From Salmonella enterica subsp. arizonae (GTDB lineage: Bacteria > Pseudomonadota > Gammaproteobacteria > Enterobacterales > Enterobacteriaceae): a stretch of DNA of 64,000 nt. Each line of letters opens with the position of its first letter. Positions within the stretch are counted from its first letter, which is position 1. The stretch spans positions 744,001 to 808,000 of the forward strand of contig NZ_VXJW01000001.1 in assembly GCF_008692845.1 (NCBI RefSeq), read 5' to 3'. Below are positions 1 to 9,410 of the stretch, one piece after another. The position numbers and the translations under genes are program-made. Below the pieces are notes generated by a model. The model was not told where the DNA came from and searched no databases. It worked only from the letters and a program-made list of their open reading frames with translations.

Positions 1-845
1 CATAGTCCTGACGGCAGCGCCGGCAGGCTGGTCAGCGGGTTACCATAGATCGACAGCTCCCGTAGCCCTGACGGCAGCGCCGGCAGGCTGGGCAGCTGGT
101 TACCAGCGACAATCAGCTCCTGTAGTCCTGCCGGCAGCGCCGGCAGGCTGGTCAGATTATTATCAGGAATAACCAGTGTTGTAATATGCGGTGGTAAATG
201 GTCTGGTAAGGTGGTGAGGCCTGACTCTCCCACGTTAAGCACTGGATTGCCGTTCTTCAGACAGTTACGCATTTCCCGTACCACTGCTGCGCGGCCGCGT
301 GCCTCTCCTTCTGGCGCCGCCCTTTGCCATGCTGACCAGACAGCATCATACTCTGCTGCCGTCTGTGGCGCCGTTGTGGCAGGGAGGCAGGATGTCCCGG
401 ATGCCCCTTCCGCGTGTTCTGTGCGTTCCACTCCCGGTTCTGTTGCCATGGTGAAGTGATGTGTTTCACTGTACCCTTGGCAATTCACGGTATAGTTCCC
501 GGCGTCGTCCAGGGTGACTGATAATATCTCCTGGTTGTCTTCATCCAGGATACAGAAGTGGTTTTCCCCATGCAGGCCGGAATGAATGTTTTCCTCCCAT
601 CCGGCATACGCGAGCGTCCTGAGCAGGTCAAATCTGCTGACCACATCCTCCCGCGTCGTTCCGGCCGGCGGGTGACAAATCGTCCGGATGCACTCCAGCG
701 CTGCAGTCTGGTGCGTTGAGCAAAAAAATTCCTTACCTTTTTCCCATGAGCTCATTTCAGGGGGGGTATCAGACCAGGCAATACGATAAATGCGGCTGTT
801 ACTGATGGTGGCGGGAAGACATCCGCTTCCAACATGAAAGGGCAT
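1..845 (-). CDS. SspH2-like type III secreted LRR E3 ubiquitin ligase, 5' part only
   Basis: An open frame runs from an ATG at 845 to the left edge, so about 281 N-terminal residues are present. The start [16 protein letters not shown] matches Salmonella SspH2 as I remember it, including Cys9, the residue reported as palmitoylated there. A WEKGKEFF segment near residue 32 corresponds to the WEK(I/M)xxFF translocation signal of SPI-2 effectors, with Gly at the I/M position. A linker follows, and from about residue 200 come 20-residue repeats of LPX type ([10 protein letters not shown] and similar), visible in DNA as a 60-bp periodicity at 1-150. The family's C-terminal NEL-type E3 ligase domain, with its catalytic Cys, would lie beyond the window. 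These effectors ubiquitinate host proteins. The middle part also resembles SspH1, so it may be a mosaic family member. Whether the gene is complete cannot be judged. Confidence 0.85.
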   Translation of the reverse strand, partial: MPFHVGSGCLPATISNSRIYRIAWSDTPPEMSSWEKGKEFFCSTHQTAALECIRTICHPPAGTTREDVVSRFDLLRTLAYAGWEENIHSGLHGENHFCILDEDNQEILSVTLDDAGNYTVNCQGYSETHHFTMATEPGVERTEHAEGASGTSCLPATTAPQTAAEYDAVWSAWQRAAPEGEARGRAAVVREMRNCLKNGNPVLNVGESGLTTLPDHLPPHITTLVIPDNNLTSLPALPAGLQELIVAGNQLPSLPALPSGLRELSIYGNPLTSLPALPSGL

Positions 846-963
846 AACAAAAAACCTTTATAAATTTACATATAGTATCTGTCCGGCGGACATCATCTCT
901 CCCTGGTCTTAATTTCACAATAAGGTTATCGGCGGAGCCATGGTCGTCCCGCCATGGCGGACC

Positions 964-1134
964 TCAGAAAGTGCAGAAGAAACACCCGTTATAATGACCG
1001 GATGACGGGCCTGCTGTTTTACGGGTAAAGGTGTCGATTTTTTCGGGGGCGTTTTCTGCAATGCCCCGCTCATCCGGCGTCAGCGCCAGGACACCCGATT
1101 CTGGCAGGCTGAAGTCGCAACCGGTGCTGGCCAT
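964..1134 (-). CDS. Hypothetical 56-residue protein
   Basis: A short ATG-started frame (MASTGCDFSLPESGVLALTP...) ends in a Cys-rich tail (GCFFCTF) and lies 118 bp upstream of the sspH-like gene on the same strand. Its codons look enterobacterial, with no internal stop. I do not recognise the protein, and no clear ribosome binding site precedes the ATG. It could be a small real gene or a remnant of a longer phage or island gene. Confidence 0.3.
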   Translation of the reverse strand: MASTGCDFSLPESGVLALTPDERGIAENAPEKIDTFTRKTAGPSSGHYNGCFFCTF

Positions 1135-1779
1135 CCGATCGTGACATCTGTTGCAATCAAATGGTGAAAATCAAGCTTTTTCTCATTTTTAATGCTAACA
1201 GGCTGAAAATTATCGATTACGCGGAGATCTCAACCAGCGTGGCAGACAGAGACGTGGACAGACATAATAATGCCGGAAAAAGTTGAGCGGACATAATCAT
1301 AAAATAAAAAATATGGCTACTGCCAGCTAGTTAAAAACTATTTATTATTTCACTGACAGATTTTCCTAACTCAAGTGATCTCATTGTACCTGGTAGATAA
1401 TTTTTACAAAAATCCGGAGGAGGGAAAAACAATATCACCTATGTGAAGTCCACTCAGTTTGTGAGCTGGGCAAGAACATACGTATTGCCAGTTGATTTCT
1501 GTGGGGAGCTTGCAGAAAAGTTGCCGACTTGTGAGCAGCACTGACTATCTGATGCGCGCCGGGGTCAGGAAAAACAGCCCGGACGGGAGCATTCCCCCTG
1601 ACTGCCTGACGAAAAAGTTTGTCGCCGCGAGGAAATCAACTGATATTGAGTTCAGCGAAACCCCACCGCCGTTTCTGATTTTCGGTTTAAAAAATGTTAA
1701 AACTAATTTTGTTGTGGTATAAGGGGAAAAAGACCGAATACGGAAATTCGAGGAATCTCGAGGAAAGACAATTAAGCCT
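1135..1779. other. Gene-poor accessory stretch
   Basis: About 650 bp with no convincing gene. It is rather AT-rich around 1290-1440. The plus strand has two short frames (a 41-codon ATG frame at 1161-1286 and a TTG-started 76-codon frame at 1492-1722) that I cannot assign and that look like degraded fragments. The stretch separates the effector gene from the conserved SdsR/RyeA locus and probably marks the edge of an island or decayed prophage. No integrase or attachment repeat was seen. Confidence 0.5.
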
Positions 1780-1797
1780 TTGATTTAAAAGAAAAAT

Positions 1798-1902
1798 AAA
1801 AAAGAGACCGAATACGATTCCTGTATTCGGTCCAGGGAAATGGCTCTTGGGAGAGAGCCGTGCGCTAAAAGTTGGCATTAATGCAGGCTACGTCGCCTTG
1901 CC
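1798..1902 (-). ncRNA. sdsR: SdsR (RyeB) small RNA
   Basis: The minus strand carries an RNA of about 104 nt beginning GGCAAGGCGAC and ending in a GACCGAATAC/GTATTCGGTC hairpin followed by a U-run. This matches SdsR as I know it, including the conserved middle with the GGCTCT/AGAGCC stem. Upstream, CTATTCT at 1914-1908 is placed as a -10 element and fits sigma-S dependence. SdsR is an Hfq-binding stationary-phase RNA that represses ompD, mutS and other mRNAs. It lies downstream of yebY on the same strand and is the first conserved backbone element after the accessory left end. Confidence 0.92.
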
Positions 1903-1988
1903 CTTTAAGAATAGATGACAACGCCAGGTTTTCCAGCTTGTGACGAAGGTGATTGAAAAAATCTGCCGCCATGTTTGTCATCAGAGAT

Positions 1989-2031
1989 AAAAAAACCGTA
2001 ACCCTTTTCGTGAAGGTTTACGGTTTTTTAT
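1989..2031. terminator. Bidirectional terminator after yebY and RyeA
   Basis: An inverted repeat with arms AAAAAACCGTAA and TTTACGGTTTTTTA, with one mismatch in the longer stem, is flanked by A- and T-runs. It can end yebY transcription on the minus strand and RyeA on the plus strand. Confidence 0.8.
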
Positions 2032-2045
2032 TAAAAATCAGTCAG

Positions 2046-2396
2046 CTATTTGGATGGATCACAAAGCTTTTCCGCACGTTCGATAAACGGCGCCAGACTC
2101 ATTTTCTCACCGGGCTTCGCCGGGTTATCCATTTGAATGACGGCAATAGGCTGAGCGCGTGTTTTGCCTTCCGCCACTTGCTGTTCAGCAATGGCATTCA
2201 AGGGATACTGCACCAGCGTACTGGGGTTGATCGCATAGAGCGCATGGCCTGGTCGACAGGTCAACATGACCTCTTCCCGATTAAACGCCCACTTGTCTTT
2301 TCCCACTTCAAAACGACTTACGGTAATCACCTGCGGCGCCGCCCACGCAACGCCTGAGATTGCCAGCAGTAGCGTCGGGAGTAGTATTTTTTTCAT
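2046..2396 (-). CDS. yebY: YebY, DUF2511 periplasmic protein of the cop locus
   Basis: 116 residues with a typical signal peptide ([19 protein letters not shown], cleavage after AWA). The mature part is nearly identical to E. coli YebY ([20 protein letters not shown]). It sits 16 bp downstream of copD and is probably the third gene of a copC-copD-yebY operon. E. coli yebY is reported as copper-responsive; its biochemical role is not settled. Two Cys (one mid-protein in TCRPG, one near the end in KLCDPSK) could form a disulfide or bind metal. Confidence 0.9.
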   Translation of the reverse strand: MKKILLPTLLLAISGVAWAAPQVITVSRFEVGKDKWAFNREEVMLTCRPGHALYAINPSTLVQYPLNAIAEQQVAEGKTRAQPIAVIQMDNPAKPGEKMSLAPFIERAEKLCDPSK

Positions 2397-2412
2397 TCGT
2401 TATGCCAGTCCA

Positions 2413-3288
2413 TCAGAAAGGTTCGAGGGTTGCAAACAGGCTGACGATCGCCAGGACTATGCCTCCAGTTCCCCATTCAATTTGCGTCATCCGGACAAAC
2501 CAGCGGTCAATCCGGGGATTTTCCTGTCGCATACGTGGTACGAGAACATACCGATTCGTCAGCGCAATTGCCACCATAAGCACTACCAGCGCACATTTTA
2601 ACAAAAGCAACTGCCCATAGGCGGTCTGCCAGATAGCGGTAAATCCCGTGATAAATAACGTGTTGCTGATTCCTGTGAGCAATACGCCCGCCACGAAAAA
2701 GTGACCATAACGAGAAAAACGCATCATGGCGCTAATAGCCTGCTGTCGCCAGCGTCCTTGAGCCATGCGCATACAATAAACCACTGGCAACAGCCCGCCA
2801 AACCAGGCTGCGGCACAGAATAAATGCAGGGCATGGTTAATCTGCTGTAATGTTCCCGGTACACCGTCGCGCATCGTCGCATGTCCAACGCCTGCCAGCA
2901 GGATAAACTGAGCGACGGTCAGAATAAGAAGCCGTCGCTGCATTTTTACCGGCGCAATGACCACCACCGCCAGAGTGACCAACGCGAGGATAATCTGCCA
3001 TATCCAGACCGCGCCGAAGCGGGTTTGCAGTACTGCGCCCCACACCGGGACGGAAAAAACATCGGGCCATCCACCGCCCATCAGCCCGCCCTGAATCGCC
3101 AGCATAAAAGCCGCGCTGATAACGCTCCAGGCGGCGGCATGTCGTTGCAGATGTAAAAATCGACACGTTATTAAACGACGGATCGATGCTGGCGCCAGCC
3201 AGGCGCCGTAAAGCGCGCAGCCGTAGACCAGCATCAAACTGGTAAAATGAATAAATCGGAGAGTTATCCAGACGAACGTCAGCATCAT
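2413..3288 (-). CDS. copD: CopD family inner-membrane copper protein (YebZ)
   Basis: 291 residues with about eight hydrophobic segments and conserved His in membrane stretches (RFIHFTS near the N-terminus, GVGHATM, NHALHLFCAAAWFGG). This fits the CopD family, which is thought to move or handle copper at the inner membrane with CopC. The start abuts the copC stop codon; two tandem ATGs are possible. Length agrees with E. coli YebZ (290). Confidence 0.92.
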   Translation of the reverse strand: MMLTFVWITLRFIHFTSLMLVYGCALYGAWLAPASIRRLITCRFLHLQRHAAAWSVISAAFMLAIQGGLMGGGWPDVFSVPVWGAVLQTRFGAVWIWQIILALVTLAVVVIAPVKMQRRLLILTVAQFILLAGVGHATMRDGVPGTLQQINHALHLFCAAAWFGGLLPVVYCMRMAQGRWRQQAISAMMRFSRYGHFFVAGVLLTGISNTLFITGFTAIWQTAYGQLLLLKCALVVLMVAIALTNRYVLVPRMRQENPRIDRWFVRMTQIEWGTGGIVLAIVSLFATLEPF

Positions 3289-3663
3289 TTATTTCACGCT
3301 GAAGGTATATTTCCCTGTTGTTTTATGCCCATCCACCGACACAACATGCCAGTCTACCATGTAGGCGCCAGGTTTCAGCGGCTGCTCAAGCGGGATAATA
3401 AGTTGCGTTTTATCCTGTTCGTTTCGCTTTGCCGGGCGCGTTTTGATGGACTCTTGCTGAGGGCCGGTGATTGTTGCGCCGCTGAATCCTGGCTCAATAC
3501 CTTCAGAAAAATTCAGGGTCAGCGCCTGTGGCGCAGCCGTGACGGCAGCATTCGCCGCAGGGTATTGGTGCGTCAGGTGCGCATGCGCCCAGGCTGCTGG
3601 CGTCGCAAATGCCGATGCCAGCAGCAGTAAAACTAAACGTCGCGATGGTGCAGAAGAAGCCAT
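3289..3663 (-). CDS. copC: CopC family periplasmic copper-binding protein (YobA)
   Basis: 124 residues. The ATG at 3663 is preferred over an upstream in-frame GTG at 3669 because it has better spacing to the AAGGA box. The signal peptide ends at AWA, leaving a mature N-terminus HAHLTHQYPAAN whose first His is the usual copper ligand in this family. The conserved DWHVVSVDGHKT motif near the C-terminus supplies Asp/His ligands. It is the first gene of the copC-copD-yebY unit and divergent from holE. Confidence 0.93.
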   Translation of the reverse strand: MASSAPSRRLVLLLLASAFATPAAWAHAHLTHQYPAANAAVTAAPQALTLNFSEGIEPGFSGATITGPQQESIKTRPAKRNEQDKTQLIIPLEQPLKPGAYMVDWHVVSVDGHKTTGKYTFSVK

Positions 3664-3800
3664 ATTCACTATTCCTTTTTGTTATGCCTACGTTACAGAG
3701 AATAACCTCCAACAATCATTGAGTCGAGGATCAACATTTCCATCTTGCCATTACCGCGAACTCTTAGTACCTTCTGGCGGCAATAAAAAAGGAGATGCAT

Positions 3801-4031
3801 ATGAAAACGAATCTGGCTCAGCTTGAACAAGCGGAAATGGATAAAGTCAATGTAGACCTTGCGGCGGCTGGAGTGGCATTTAAAGAGCGCTATAACATGC
3901 CGGTTGTCGCGGAGGCTGTTGAGCGTGAGCAACCAGAGCATCTACGCGCCTGGTTTCGCGAGCGGCTGATTGCCCATCGTCTGGCTTCCGTATCATTATC
4001 CCGGCTCCCCTACGAACCCAAAGTTAAATAA
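3801..4031 (+). CDS. holE: DNA polymerase III theta subunit
   Basis: 76 residues from the ATG at 3801. An in-frame ATG at 3795 directly abuts the GGAG box, so the second ATG, six bases further on, is preferred and gives the E. coli length. The sequence is nearly identical to E. coli HolE ([31 protein letters not shown]). Theta binds the epsilon proofreading subunit in the polymerase core. It is divergent from copC and monocistronic as far as can be seen. Confidence 0.96.
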   Translation: MKTNLAQLEQAEMDKVNVDLAAAGVAFKERYNMPVVAEAVEREQPEHLRAWFRERLIAHRLASVSLSRLPYEPKVK

Positions 4032-4138
4032 AAATTATATAACGTTACACTTCCTTACATGCGGATGACTACATTATAAGGCGATTCTTAATCTATGCTT
4101 TTTAGAATGGCTGTAGACACTATGAAAAGGAAGTCATT

Positions 4139-4795
4139 ATGTCCTCCTGGAAAATTGCCGCTGCGCAATACGCGCCCCTGAACGCCTCGCCGGCGGAGCA
4201 TGTCGCTCATCATCTGGAATATATTGAGCTTGCCGCTCGTCAACAGTGCGAACTACTGGTCTTTCCGTCACTGTCGCTATCAGGATGCGGCGGAAGAAAT
4301 AAACCGTTACCCGCTCCGCCTGACGAGGCGCTTTTGCAGCCGCTCATTCACGCGGCCTGTACCCACTCTATGACTATCATTGTGGGAATGCCTGTTGAGC
4401 ATAACTGCCGCTTCGTAAAAGGCATCGCCATTTTTGCTCCCTGGGTAACGTCGCCGCTGGTGTTTCACAAAAGCCATGGCGCCTGCATTGCCAGACAGCG
4501 AAGCGCTATCAACGTGGTGGACGAGCAGCCAGAAGGGGTTGATATAGATCCGTCATTTACGTTATTCACAACCAGCCAATGCCTTAACGAACCTGAACTA
4601 CATGCTTCCACATCCCGCTTACAACGTTTTTCGCATAAATATGCGCTTGCCGTACTGATGGCTAATGCCTGCGGCAGTAGCGCGCTGTGGGATGAAAGCG
4701 GACAACTCATTGTTCGGGCCGATAGCGGTTCGCTGTTACTGACGGGGCTGCGCACAACGGAGGGTTGGCAAGGCGATATCATTCCATTACGCTAA
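4139..4795 (+). CDS. yobB: YobB, carbon-nitrogen hydrolase superfamily
   Basis: 218 residues, the length of E. coli YobB. The N-terminus (WKIAAAQYAPLNASP) and LLVFPSLSLSG resemble nitrilase-family enzymes, and VFHKSHG sits where the catalytic Lys lies. The usual Cys motif is not obvious (MANACGSS near residue 178 is the nearest), and the Glu motif is changed to FPSLS, so activity is doubtful. The physiological role is not known to me. exoX starts 23 bp downstream and may be cotranscribed. Confidence 0.8.
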   Translation: MSSWKIAAAQYAPLNASPAEHVAHHLEYIELAARQQCELLVFPSLSLSGCGGRNKPLPAPPDEALLQPLIHAACTHSMTIIVGMPVEHNCRFVKGIAIFAPWVTSPLVFHKSHGACIARQRSAINVVDEQPEGVDIDPSFTLFTTSQCLNEPELHASTSRLQRFSHKYALAVLMANACGSSALWDESGQLIVRADSGSLLLTGLRTTEGWQGDIIPLR

Positions 4796-4818
4796 GGTCT
4801 TTCGGTGAGGAATGAACC

Positions 4819-5514
4819 ATGTTGCGGATTATAGACACGGAAACCTGCGGTCTGCAGGGCGGGATCGTAGAGATAGCCTCTGTTGATGTCATTGATGGCA
4901 ACATTGTCAATCCCATGAGTCACCTGATACGTCCCGATCGCCCCATTACGCCACAGGCGATGGCGATACATCGCATTACCGAATCCATGGTCGCCGATAA
5001 ACCGTGGATTGAAGATGTCATACCGCTTTATTACGGCAGTCAGTGGTATGTCGCCCATAATGCCAGTTTCGACAGACGCGTATTACCGGAATTACCGGGT
5101 GAGTGGATTTGTACCATGAAGTTGTCACGACGCCTGTGGCCGGGAATAAAATACAGTAATATGGCGCTCTATAAATCGCGTAAGTTAAGCGTACAAACGC
5201 CGCCGGGGCTACATCATCACCGTGCGCTTTATGATTGCTATATCACCGCCGCCTTGCTGATTGATATTATACGAACCACCGGCTGGACCGCAGAAGAGAT
5301 GGTCAATATCACGGGCCGTCCTGCGCTGCTAACCACTTTCCCTTTCGGCAAATACCGCGGTAAGGCGGTATCTGAAATAGCAAAACGCGACCCAGGTTAT
5401 TTGCGCTGGCTCTTTAATAATCTCGATAATATGAGCCCGGAGCTTCGCCTGACGCTTAAACACTATCTCGAGGATGCCCAGGCTGGCCAGCAACGCGGCA
5501 ATGGAACACCATAA
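4819..5514 (+). CDS. exoX: Exodeoxyribonuclease X
   Basis: 231 residues. DEDDh exonuclease motifs are visible: IIDTETCG near the start (Asp and Glu), HNASFDRRVL in the middle and HHHRALYDCY (ExoIII with His/Asp). ExoX is a 3'-5' distributive DNA exonuclease used in mismatch repair and UV tolerance. The C-terminal part (PFGKYRGKAVSEIA ... YLRWLF) is the small domain typical of the ExoX group. It is some ten residues longer than the E. coli protein (220). It lies convergent with ptrB. Confidence 0.93.
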   Translation: MLRIIDTETCGLQGGIVEIASVDVIDGNIVNPMSHLIRPDRPITPQAMAIHRITESMVADKPWIEDVIPLYYGSQWYVAHNASFDRRVLPELPGEWICTMKLSRRLWPGIKYSNMALYKSRKLSVQTPPGLHHHRALYDCYITAALLIDIIRTTGWTAEEMVNITGRPALLTTFPFGKYRGKAVSEIAKRDPGYLRWLFNNLDNMSPELRLTLKHYLEDAQAGQQRGNGTP

Positions 5515-5552
5515 TAGCCAGCGACGCTCACAAGTCGTTGCGGGGCGTACCT

Positions 5553-7604
5553 CTACGCGCTATGTAAGGTTCCCTGCGCCAGGCCGATTAAAAAAGCGAA
5601 CTCCAGTGCGACGCCTTCGTAGGATTTAAACCGTCCCGACTTACCGCCGTGGCCGGAGTCCATATCGGTACATAGCAACAGCAGACAATCGTCCGTTTTT
5701 AGCTCGCGTAATTTTGCTACCCACTTCGCCGGTTCCCAGTATTGCACTTGGGAGTCGTGCAATCCTGTGGTCACTAGCAGGTGCGGATAGTTCTGCGCTT
5801 TGACATTGTCATAGGGACTATAGCTTTTTATATAGTCATAATATTCAATGTACTGCGGGTTTCCCCACTCTTCAAACTCCCCTGTCGTTAACGGGATCGA
5901 CTCATCCAGCATCGTGGTTAGTACATCAACAAACGGTACCTGGGCAATAACGCCATGGAAAAGCTCAGGACGCTCGTTGATAGCGACGCCCATCAGCATT
6001 CCGCCCGCGCTCCCGCCCATCCCGTAGCACAGCGAAGGCGAGCCGTACCCCAGTTTTAATAAGGCATCGCAGGCATCAAGATAGTCATTAAAAGTATTTC
6101 GCTTTTTAAGGAACTTGCCATCTTCATACCACTGCTGCCCCAGCTCACCGCCACCGCGAACGTGAACGATAGCGTAAACAAAGCCACGATCCAGCAGACT
6201 CAGTCGACTACTGCTAAAATCAGCATCAATACTGGAACCGTAAGATCCATAGCCGTACACCAGGAGCGGATTTTGCCCTTTACGAAAATACTTTTGATGA
6301 TAAACCAGCGATACCGGCACTTCGACGCCATCGCGCGCCATGATCCATAAGTGTTCGCTCCGATAACAGCCAGAATCAAACCCCGGCACTTCCGTCTGTT
6401 TAAGTACCCGCCGCTCTCCAGTATCCATATCCAGTTCAAACAACGTATCCGGCGTGGTCATTGAAGAATAACCGTAACGCAGCCGGGAAGTCTCAGGTTC
6501 TGGATTATAGGCAAGCCACGTCACATAAGCCGGATCGTCAAACGCAATGCCTATCACTTCGCGTGTTTTACGGTTAATTTGCCGCAGGCTGGTTAACCCC
6601 CGTTGACGCTCTTCTACCACTAACCAGTCGGTAAACAGGGTAAATCCCTCCAGCATAATATGCTCTCGCGGAGGGATCAGCTCTTCCCAGGCGTTTTCAT
6701 TGCGCACGCGGGTGCGGTACAACCCAAAGTTTTTACCGTTCCGGTTAGAGCGCAGGTAAAACTTGTGCTGGTAGTGATCGAGACTATATTCGTGATCTTT
6801 GCGGCGCGGTAAGAATGAAAACGGCTCGGCATCGGCCAGTTCCGCGTCAAGTAATAGCACTTCGCTGGTGGTGGCGCTGGCAAGATGAATCACCACATAA
6901 TGTTGCGAGGTGGTTTTATGCAGGCTGACATAAAAGGTATCGTCTTTTTCTTCATATACCATCTCATCTTGCGACGACGGAGTGCCTATCGTATGCCGCC
7001 AAACCTGATACGGCAGCAGCGTCTTCTTATGTTTACGCACGTAGTAAAGGGTCAGAGAATCATTGGCCCAGACAAATTCAGGCGCAACGTTATCCAGCAA
7101 TTCCGGATACCAGTTACCGCTTTCAAGGTTACGGAAACGCAATCCATACTGACGACGGGATAAATAATCTTCCGCCAGCGCCATGATGGTATTATCCGGC
7201 GTGATGGCGAGCCCGCCGAGCGTATAAAACTCGCTGTGCGCGGCGCGCTGGTTCGCATCAAGCAAGGTTTCCCATTCATCCCACTCTTCGCAAAATGCCG
7301 ATTGTCGTTGATAGATGGCATATTCGCAGCCGGGTTCGTAGATATAACGGTAGCGATAGCCGTTTTTCACATACGGGGCGGAGACTTCTCTGGGCGGGAT
7401 GCGATCGATAATTTCTTTCAATATGCGATCCTGTAACGCCTGCTGAGAAGTCATGACCCTCCGGCCATACTCATTTTCCTGATGCAGGTAATCAAGGACT
7501 TCCGGTTGCGAGCGAGTGTCATCTCGCAACCAGTAGTAATTATCAATACGCGTATCGCCATGTAAGGTCATGGCATAGGGAATTCGATTGGCTTTTGGCA
7601 ACAT
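5553..7604 (-). CDS. ptrB: Oligopeptidase B
   Basis: 683 residues (E. coli 686). It is a prolyl-oligopeptidase family (S9A) serine peptidase: an N-terminal beta-propeller and a C-terminal alpha/beta hydrolase domain with the nucleophile in [12 protein letters not shown] and the catalytic His in DSGHGGKSG. It cleaves short peptides after Lys and Arg in the cytoplasm. It is convergent with exoX. The 212 bp upstream, before yebE, show no gene. Confidence 0.95.
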   Translation of the reverse strand: MLPKANRIPYAMTLHGDTRIDNYYWLRDDTRSQPEVLDYLHQENEYGRRVMTSQQALQDRILKEIIDRIPPREVSAPYVKNGYRYRYIYEPGCEYAIYQRQSAFCEEWDEWETLLDANQRAAHSEFYTLGGLAITPDNTIMALAEDYLSRRQYGLRFRNLESGNWYPELLDNVAPEFVWANDSLTLYYVRKHKKTLLPYQVWRHTIGTPSSQDEMVYEEKDDTFYVSLHKTTSQHYVVIHLASATTSEVLLLDAELADAEPFSFLPRRKDHEYSLDHYQHKFYLRSNRNGKNFGLYRTRVRNENAWEELIPPREHIMLEGFTLFTDWLVVEERQRGLTSLRQINRKTREVIGIAFDDPAYVTWLAYNPEPETSRLRYGYSSMTTPDTLFELDMDTGERRVLKQTEVPGFDSGCYRSEHLWIMARDGVEVPVSLVYHQKYFRKGQNPLLVYGYGSYGSSIDADFSSSRLSLLDRGFVYAIVHVRGGGELGQQWYEDGKFLKKRNTFNDYLDACDALLKLGYGSPSLCYGMGGSAGGMLMGVAINERPELFHGVIAQVPFVDVLTTMLDESIPLTTGEFEEWGNPQYIEYYDYIKSYSPYDNVKAQNYPHLLVTTGLHDSQVQYWEPAKWVAKLRELKTDDCLLLLCTDMDSGHGGKSGRFKSYEGVALEFAFLIGLAQGTLHSA

Positions 7605-7816
7605 GTCGTTTTTTCTTTTGCGTTAATATTTGTCATATATCACGCGGCAAATACAGCGGCTTAGCATAGAAGCTCTGGTTACTCACCTCGGTAAGCACCT
7701 GAGATGTCACTGCTTCGCCGCTATCCTGCAACATGAATGACGTAAACTATCCATCCTATAAGGGTGGCAAAAGACACGCATGATGCAAGCGAAACATGTT
7801 ACTTAATGGCAGGTTA

Positions 7817-8476
7817 TCAACCTGGTAGCGCCTGTTTTTGCTGCTGCAAGTCTTGCTCGATACCATCCCGAACATCCTGAGGGATTTTTAGCGCATCCCC
7901 TAAAGCATTCAGATAGCTACGTTCCATAAAGTGGTCAATATCAATGGCGGCGCAGCTCAGGAAGTAGATTTCCAGGGCTTCTTCTTCATTGCGAACATCT
8001 TGTGCCAGACGTTGCGGATCGAGCGGCTGCTCGATAGCCTTCTCAATAAATACACGCCCCTGCTCTTCCACTCCGGATTCCCGCAGTTGGTGCTCAATCG
8101 CCGCGCGCTCTTTGGCATCAATATGTCCATCGCTTTTCGCAGCGAAAACCAGCGCAAGGATCAGTCGCTCAGTGCGGATATCCAGCGGCGTGCTTTGGCT
8201 GCCAAATTGCGGCTCCCCCTGATGCGCAGCGCGTACTTTATCTTTGTACTTGTTCCACAATACGGAACCCGCCACCGCGCCGCCGCCCACCAGCAAGGCG
8301 CCAGCGCCATATTTTGTTAATAATTTGCGCGAGGACTTATTGGCGACCAACAGTCCCGCCAGACCGCCCAACGCGCCAGGAACGAGCAGTTTATTTAACC
8401 CCTGTTCACCGGAAGACGATGCGGAGGCCCCTTTTTGCCCAAGAAGTGATTGTAATTGGTTCAACCAGTTAGCCAT
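7817..8476 (-). CDS. yebE: YebE, DUF533 inner-membrane protein
   Basis: 219 residues starting [17 protein letters not shown] longer in-frame start exists, but this ATG matches E. coli YebE. The middle has a Gly/Ala-rich hydrophobic region ([15 protein letters not shown] and [18 protein letters not shown]), followed by a TerB-like acidic helical domain ([14 protein letters not shown]). In E. coli it belongs to the Cpx envelope-stress regulon. Function unknown. Confidence 0.92.
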   Translation of the reverse strand: MANWLNQLQSLLGQKGASASSSGEQGLNKLLVPGALGGLAGLLVANKSSRKLLTKYGAGALLVGGGAVAGSVLWNKYKDKVRAAHQGEPQFGSQSTPLDIRTERLILALVFAAKSDGHIDAKERAAIEHQLRESGVEEQGRVFIEKAIEQPLDPQRLAQDVRNEEEALEIYFLSCAAIDIDHFMERSYLNALGDALKIPQDVRDGIEQDLQQQKQALPG

Positions 8477-8569
8477 AGTATCCCTCACATACAGACCAAT
8501 AATAGTCAAGCGTACCTGAGGGGATGTCAGGAATTGTCTGTTACGGCAAAAGAAGCGCAAATTACACCG

Positions 8570-8923
8570 CTAGCGGGGCCTATATTCCGCCGTGCCGGCT
8601 TTGCAATCAACGATGACCTGATAATGAATGTCGGCGCTCTTACCGCGAACGGTTAGCGGAACAGTCCATTTATCATTTTGACCGACAACATCCTGTACAT
8701 TAACCCACGCTACCGGGTCAGCCTGCCCGACCTTTTTTTGGTCATCTGCCCACCGCACGATACGATTTTGCTGGTAATCGCGCTTCACGCTTGCCGCAAT
8801 CCCGGCGGCATCCAGCCCTTCGCACTGCGGAAACCTAACCGATTTACTCTCGGTGGGTGCCGCAAATGCCGATACGCTGGCGGATAACAACAGCAGGCTC
8901 AACAACGCTCCTCTTTTATTCAT
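8570..8923 (-). CDS. yebF: YebF, protein exported to the medium
   Basis: 117 residues from the ATG at 8923, which follows an AAGGAGAAA box. The signal peptide ends ASVSAFAA; the mature protein is small with two Cys (FPQCEGLD and VDCKAG) that form a disulfide in E. coli YebF. E. coli YebF crosses the outer membrane through porins and is found in the medium. It also resembles colicin M immunity proteins in fold. It lies 93 bp upstream of yebE. Confidence 0.93.
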   Translation of the reverse strand: MNKRGALLSLLLLSASVSAFAAPTESKSVRFPQCEGLDAAGIAASVKRDYQQNRIVRWADDQKKVGQADPVAWVNVQDVVGQNDKWTVPLTVRGKSADIHYQVIVDCKAGTAEYRPR

Positions 8924-8989
8924 ACTTTTCTCCTTAGCACAATGGTTCAGGAAAAGCATGGTACAAAACGCCGGGAGCGCAAGTGTGGG

Positions 8990-9280
8990 TCAGGCGGCTT
9001 GCTTTTTCGTTTTACTCACGGCGTGCTTTTCAACCGCCTGCGGAGAAGGCAACTTACCGGTTTTCAGAATAATGCTTAACACCTCCTTATGTTCCGCCAT
9101 CCACAAAGACAGCGCTTCGCGCTGTCCATCTTCCAGCACGACTGGCGACTGCTCAAGCCAGGTATCAAGAAGATCGGCAGTATCAAGCATTTTGTCCCAG
9201 GCGTCAGCTTCCTTTTTACTGGTAAATGACATCTTCTCCTCACCCTCGCGAATGACTACGTATTTAACTTCAACCGCCAT
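8990..9280 (-). CDS. yebG: YebG, SOS-induced protein
   Basis: 96 residues from MAVEVKYVVIREGEEKMSF, the E. coli start. The C-terminal tail (EKHAVSKTKKQAA) differs from E. coli. It is preceded by a strong LexA box, so induction on DNA damage is expected, as in E. coli. Molecular function is not established. Confidence 0.94.
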   Translation of the reverse strand: MAVEVKYVVIREGEEKMSFTSKKEADAWDKMLDTADLLDTWLEQSPVVLEDGQREALSLWMAEHKEVLSIILKTGKLPSPQAVEKHAVSKTKKQAA

Positions 9281-9297
9281 TTTGCAGCCCCTTAGAT

Positions 9298-9317
9298 AAC
9301 TGTATTTATATACAGTA
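9298..9317 (-). promoter_or_regulatory. LexA (SOS) box of yebG
   Basis: AACTGTATTTATATACAGTA contains CTG-N10-CAG with an AT-rich alternating spacer, close to the LexA consensus. It lies 18 bp upstream of the yebG start. Confidence 0.93.
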
Positions 9318-9359
9318 TATTGCACAATTTCGAGAAAAGCAATTTATTCGAAAAGACAC

Positions 9360-9375
9360 GCGCAAACGTTTTCTT
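9360..9375 (+). promoter_or_regulatory. PurR operator of purT
   Basis: GCGCAAACGTTTTCTT matches the consensus ACGCAAACGTTTTCGT at 14 of 16 positions and ends 35 bp upstream of the purT start. This agrees with PurR repression of purine genes. Confidence 0.88.
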
Positions 9376-9410
9376 ATATACTGCGCGCAGGTAAATCAGG
9401 GGAAAGAAAT

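Larger units (their letters stand above)
1780..2031 (+). ncRNA. ryeA: RyeA (SraC), antisense partner of SdsR
   Basis: In E. coli and Salmonella a plus-strand RNA of about 250 nt overlaps SdsR completely at this locus, next to yebY. Here the hairpin with T-run ending near 2031 would serve as its terminator. The 5' end is inferred by counting back the usual length, not from a clear promoter. Confidence 0.5.

Noticed and set aside
1..150. Approximately 60-bp tandem repeats suggesting a CRISPR or satellite
   Set aside because: Repeats are in frame and encode 20-residue leucine-rich repeats of the SspH-like effector; no spacer/repeat pattern.
257..469. 70-codon minus-strand frame inside the effector gene
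   Set aside because: It is in another frame than the effector, which reads through without stop from 845 to the edge.
1492..1722. 76-codon plus-strand frame in the accessory left end
   Set aside because: TTG start and no recognisable content; may be a decayed fragment but cannot be supported as a gene.
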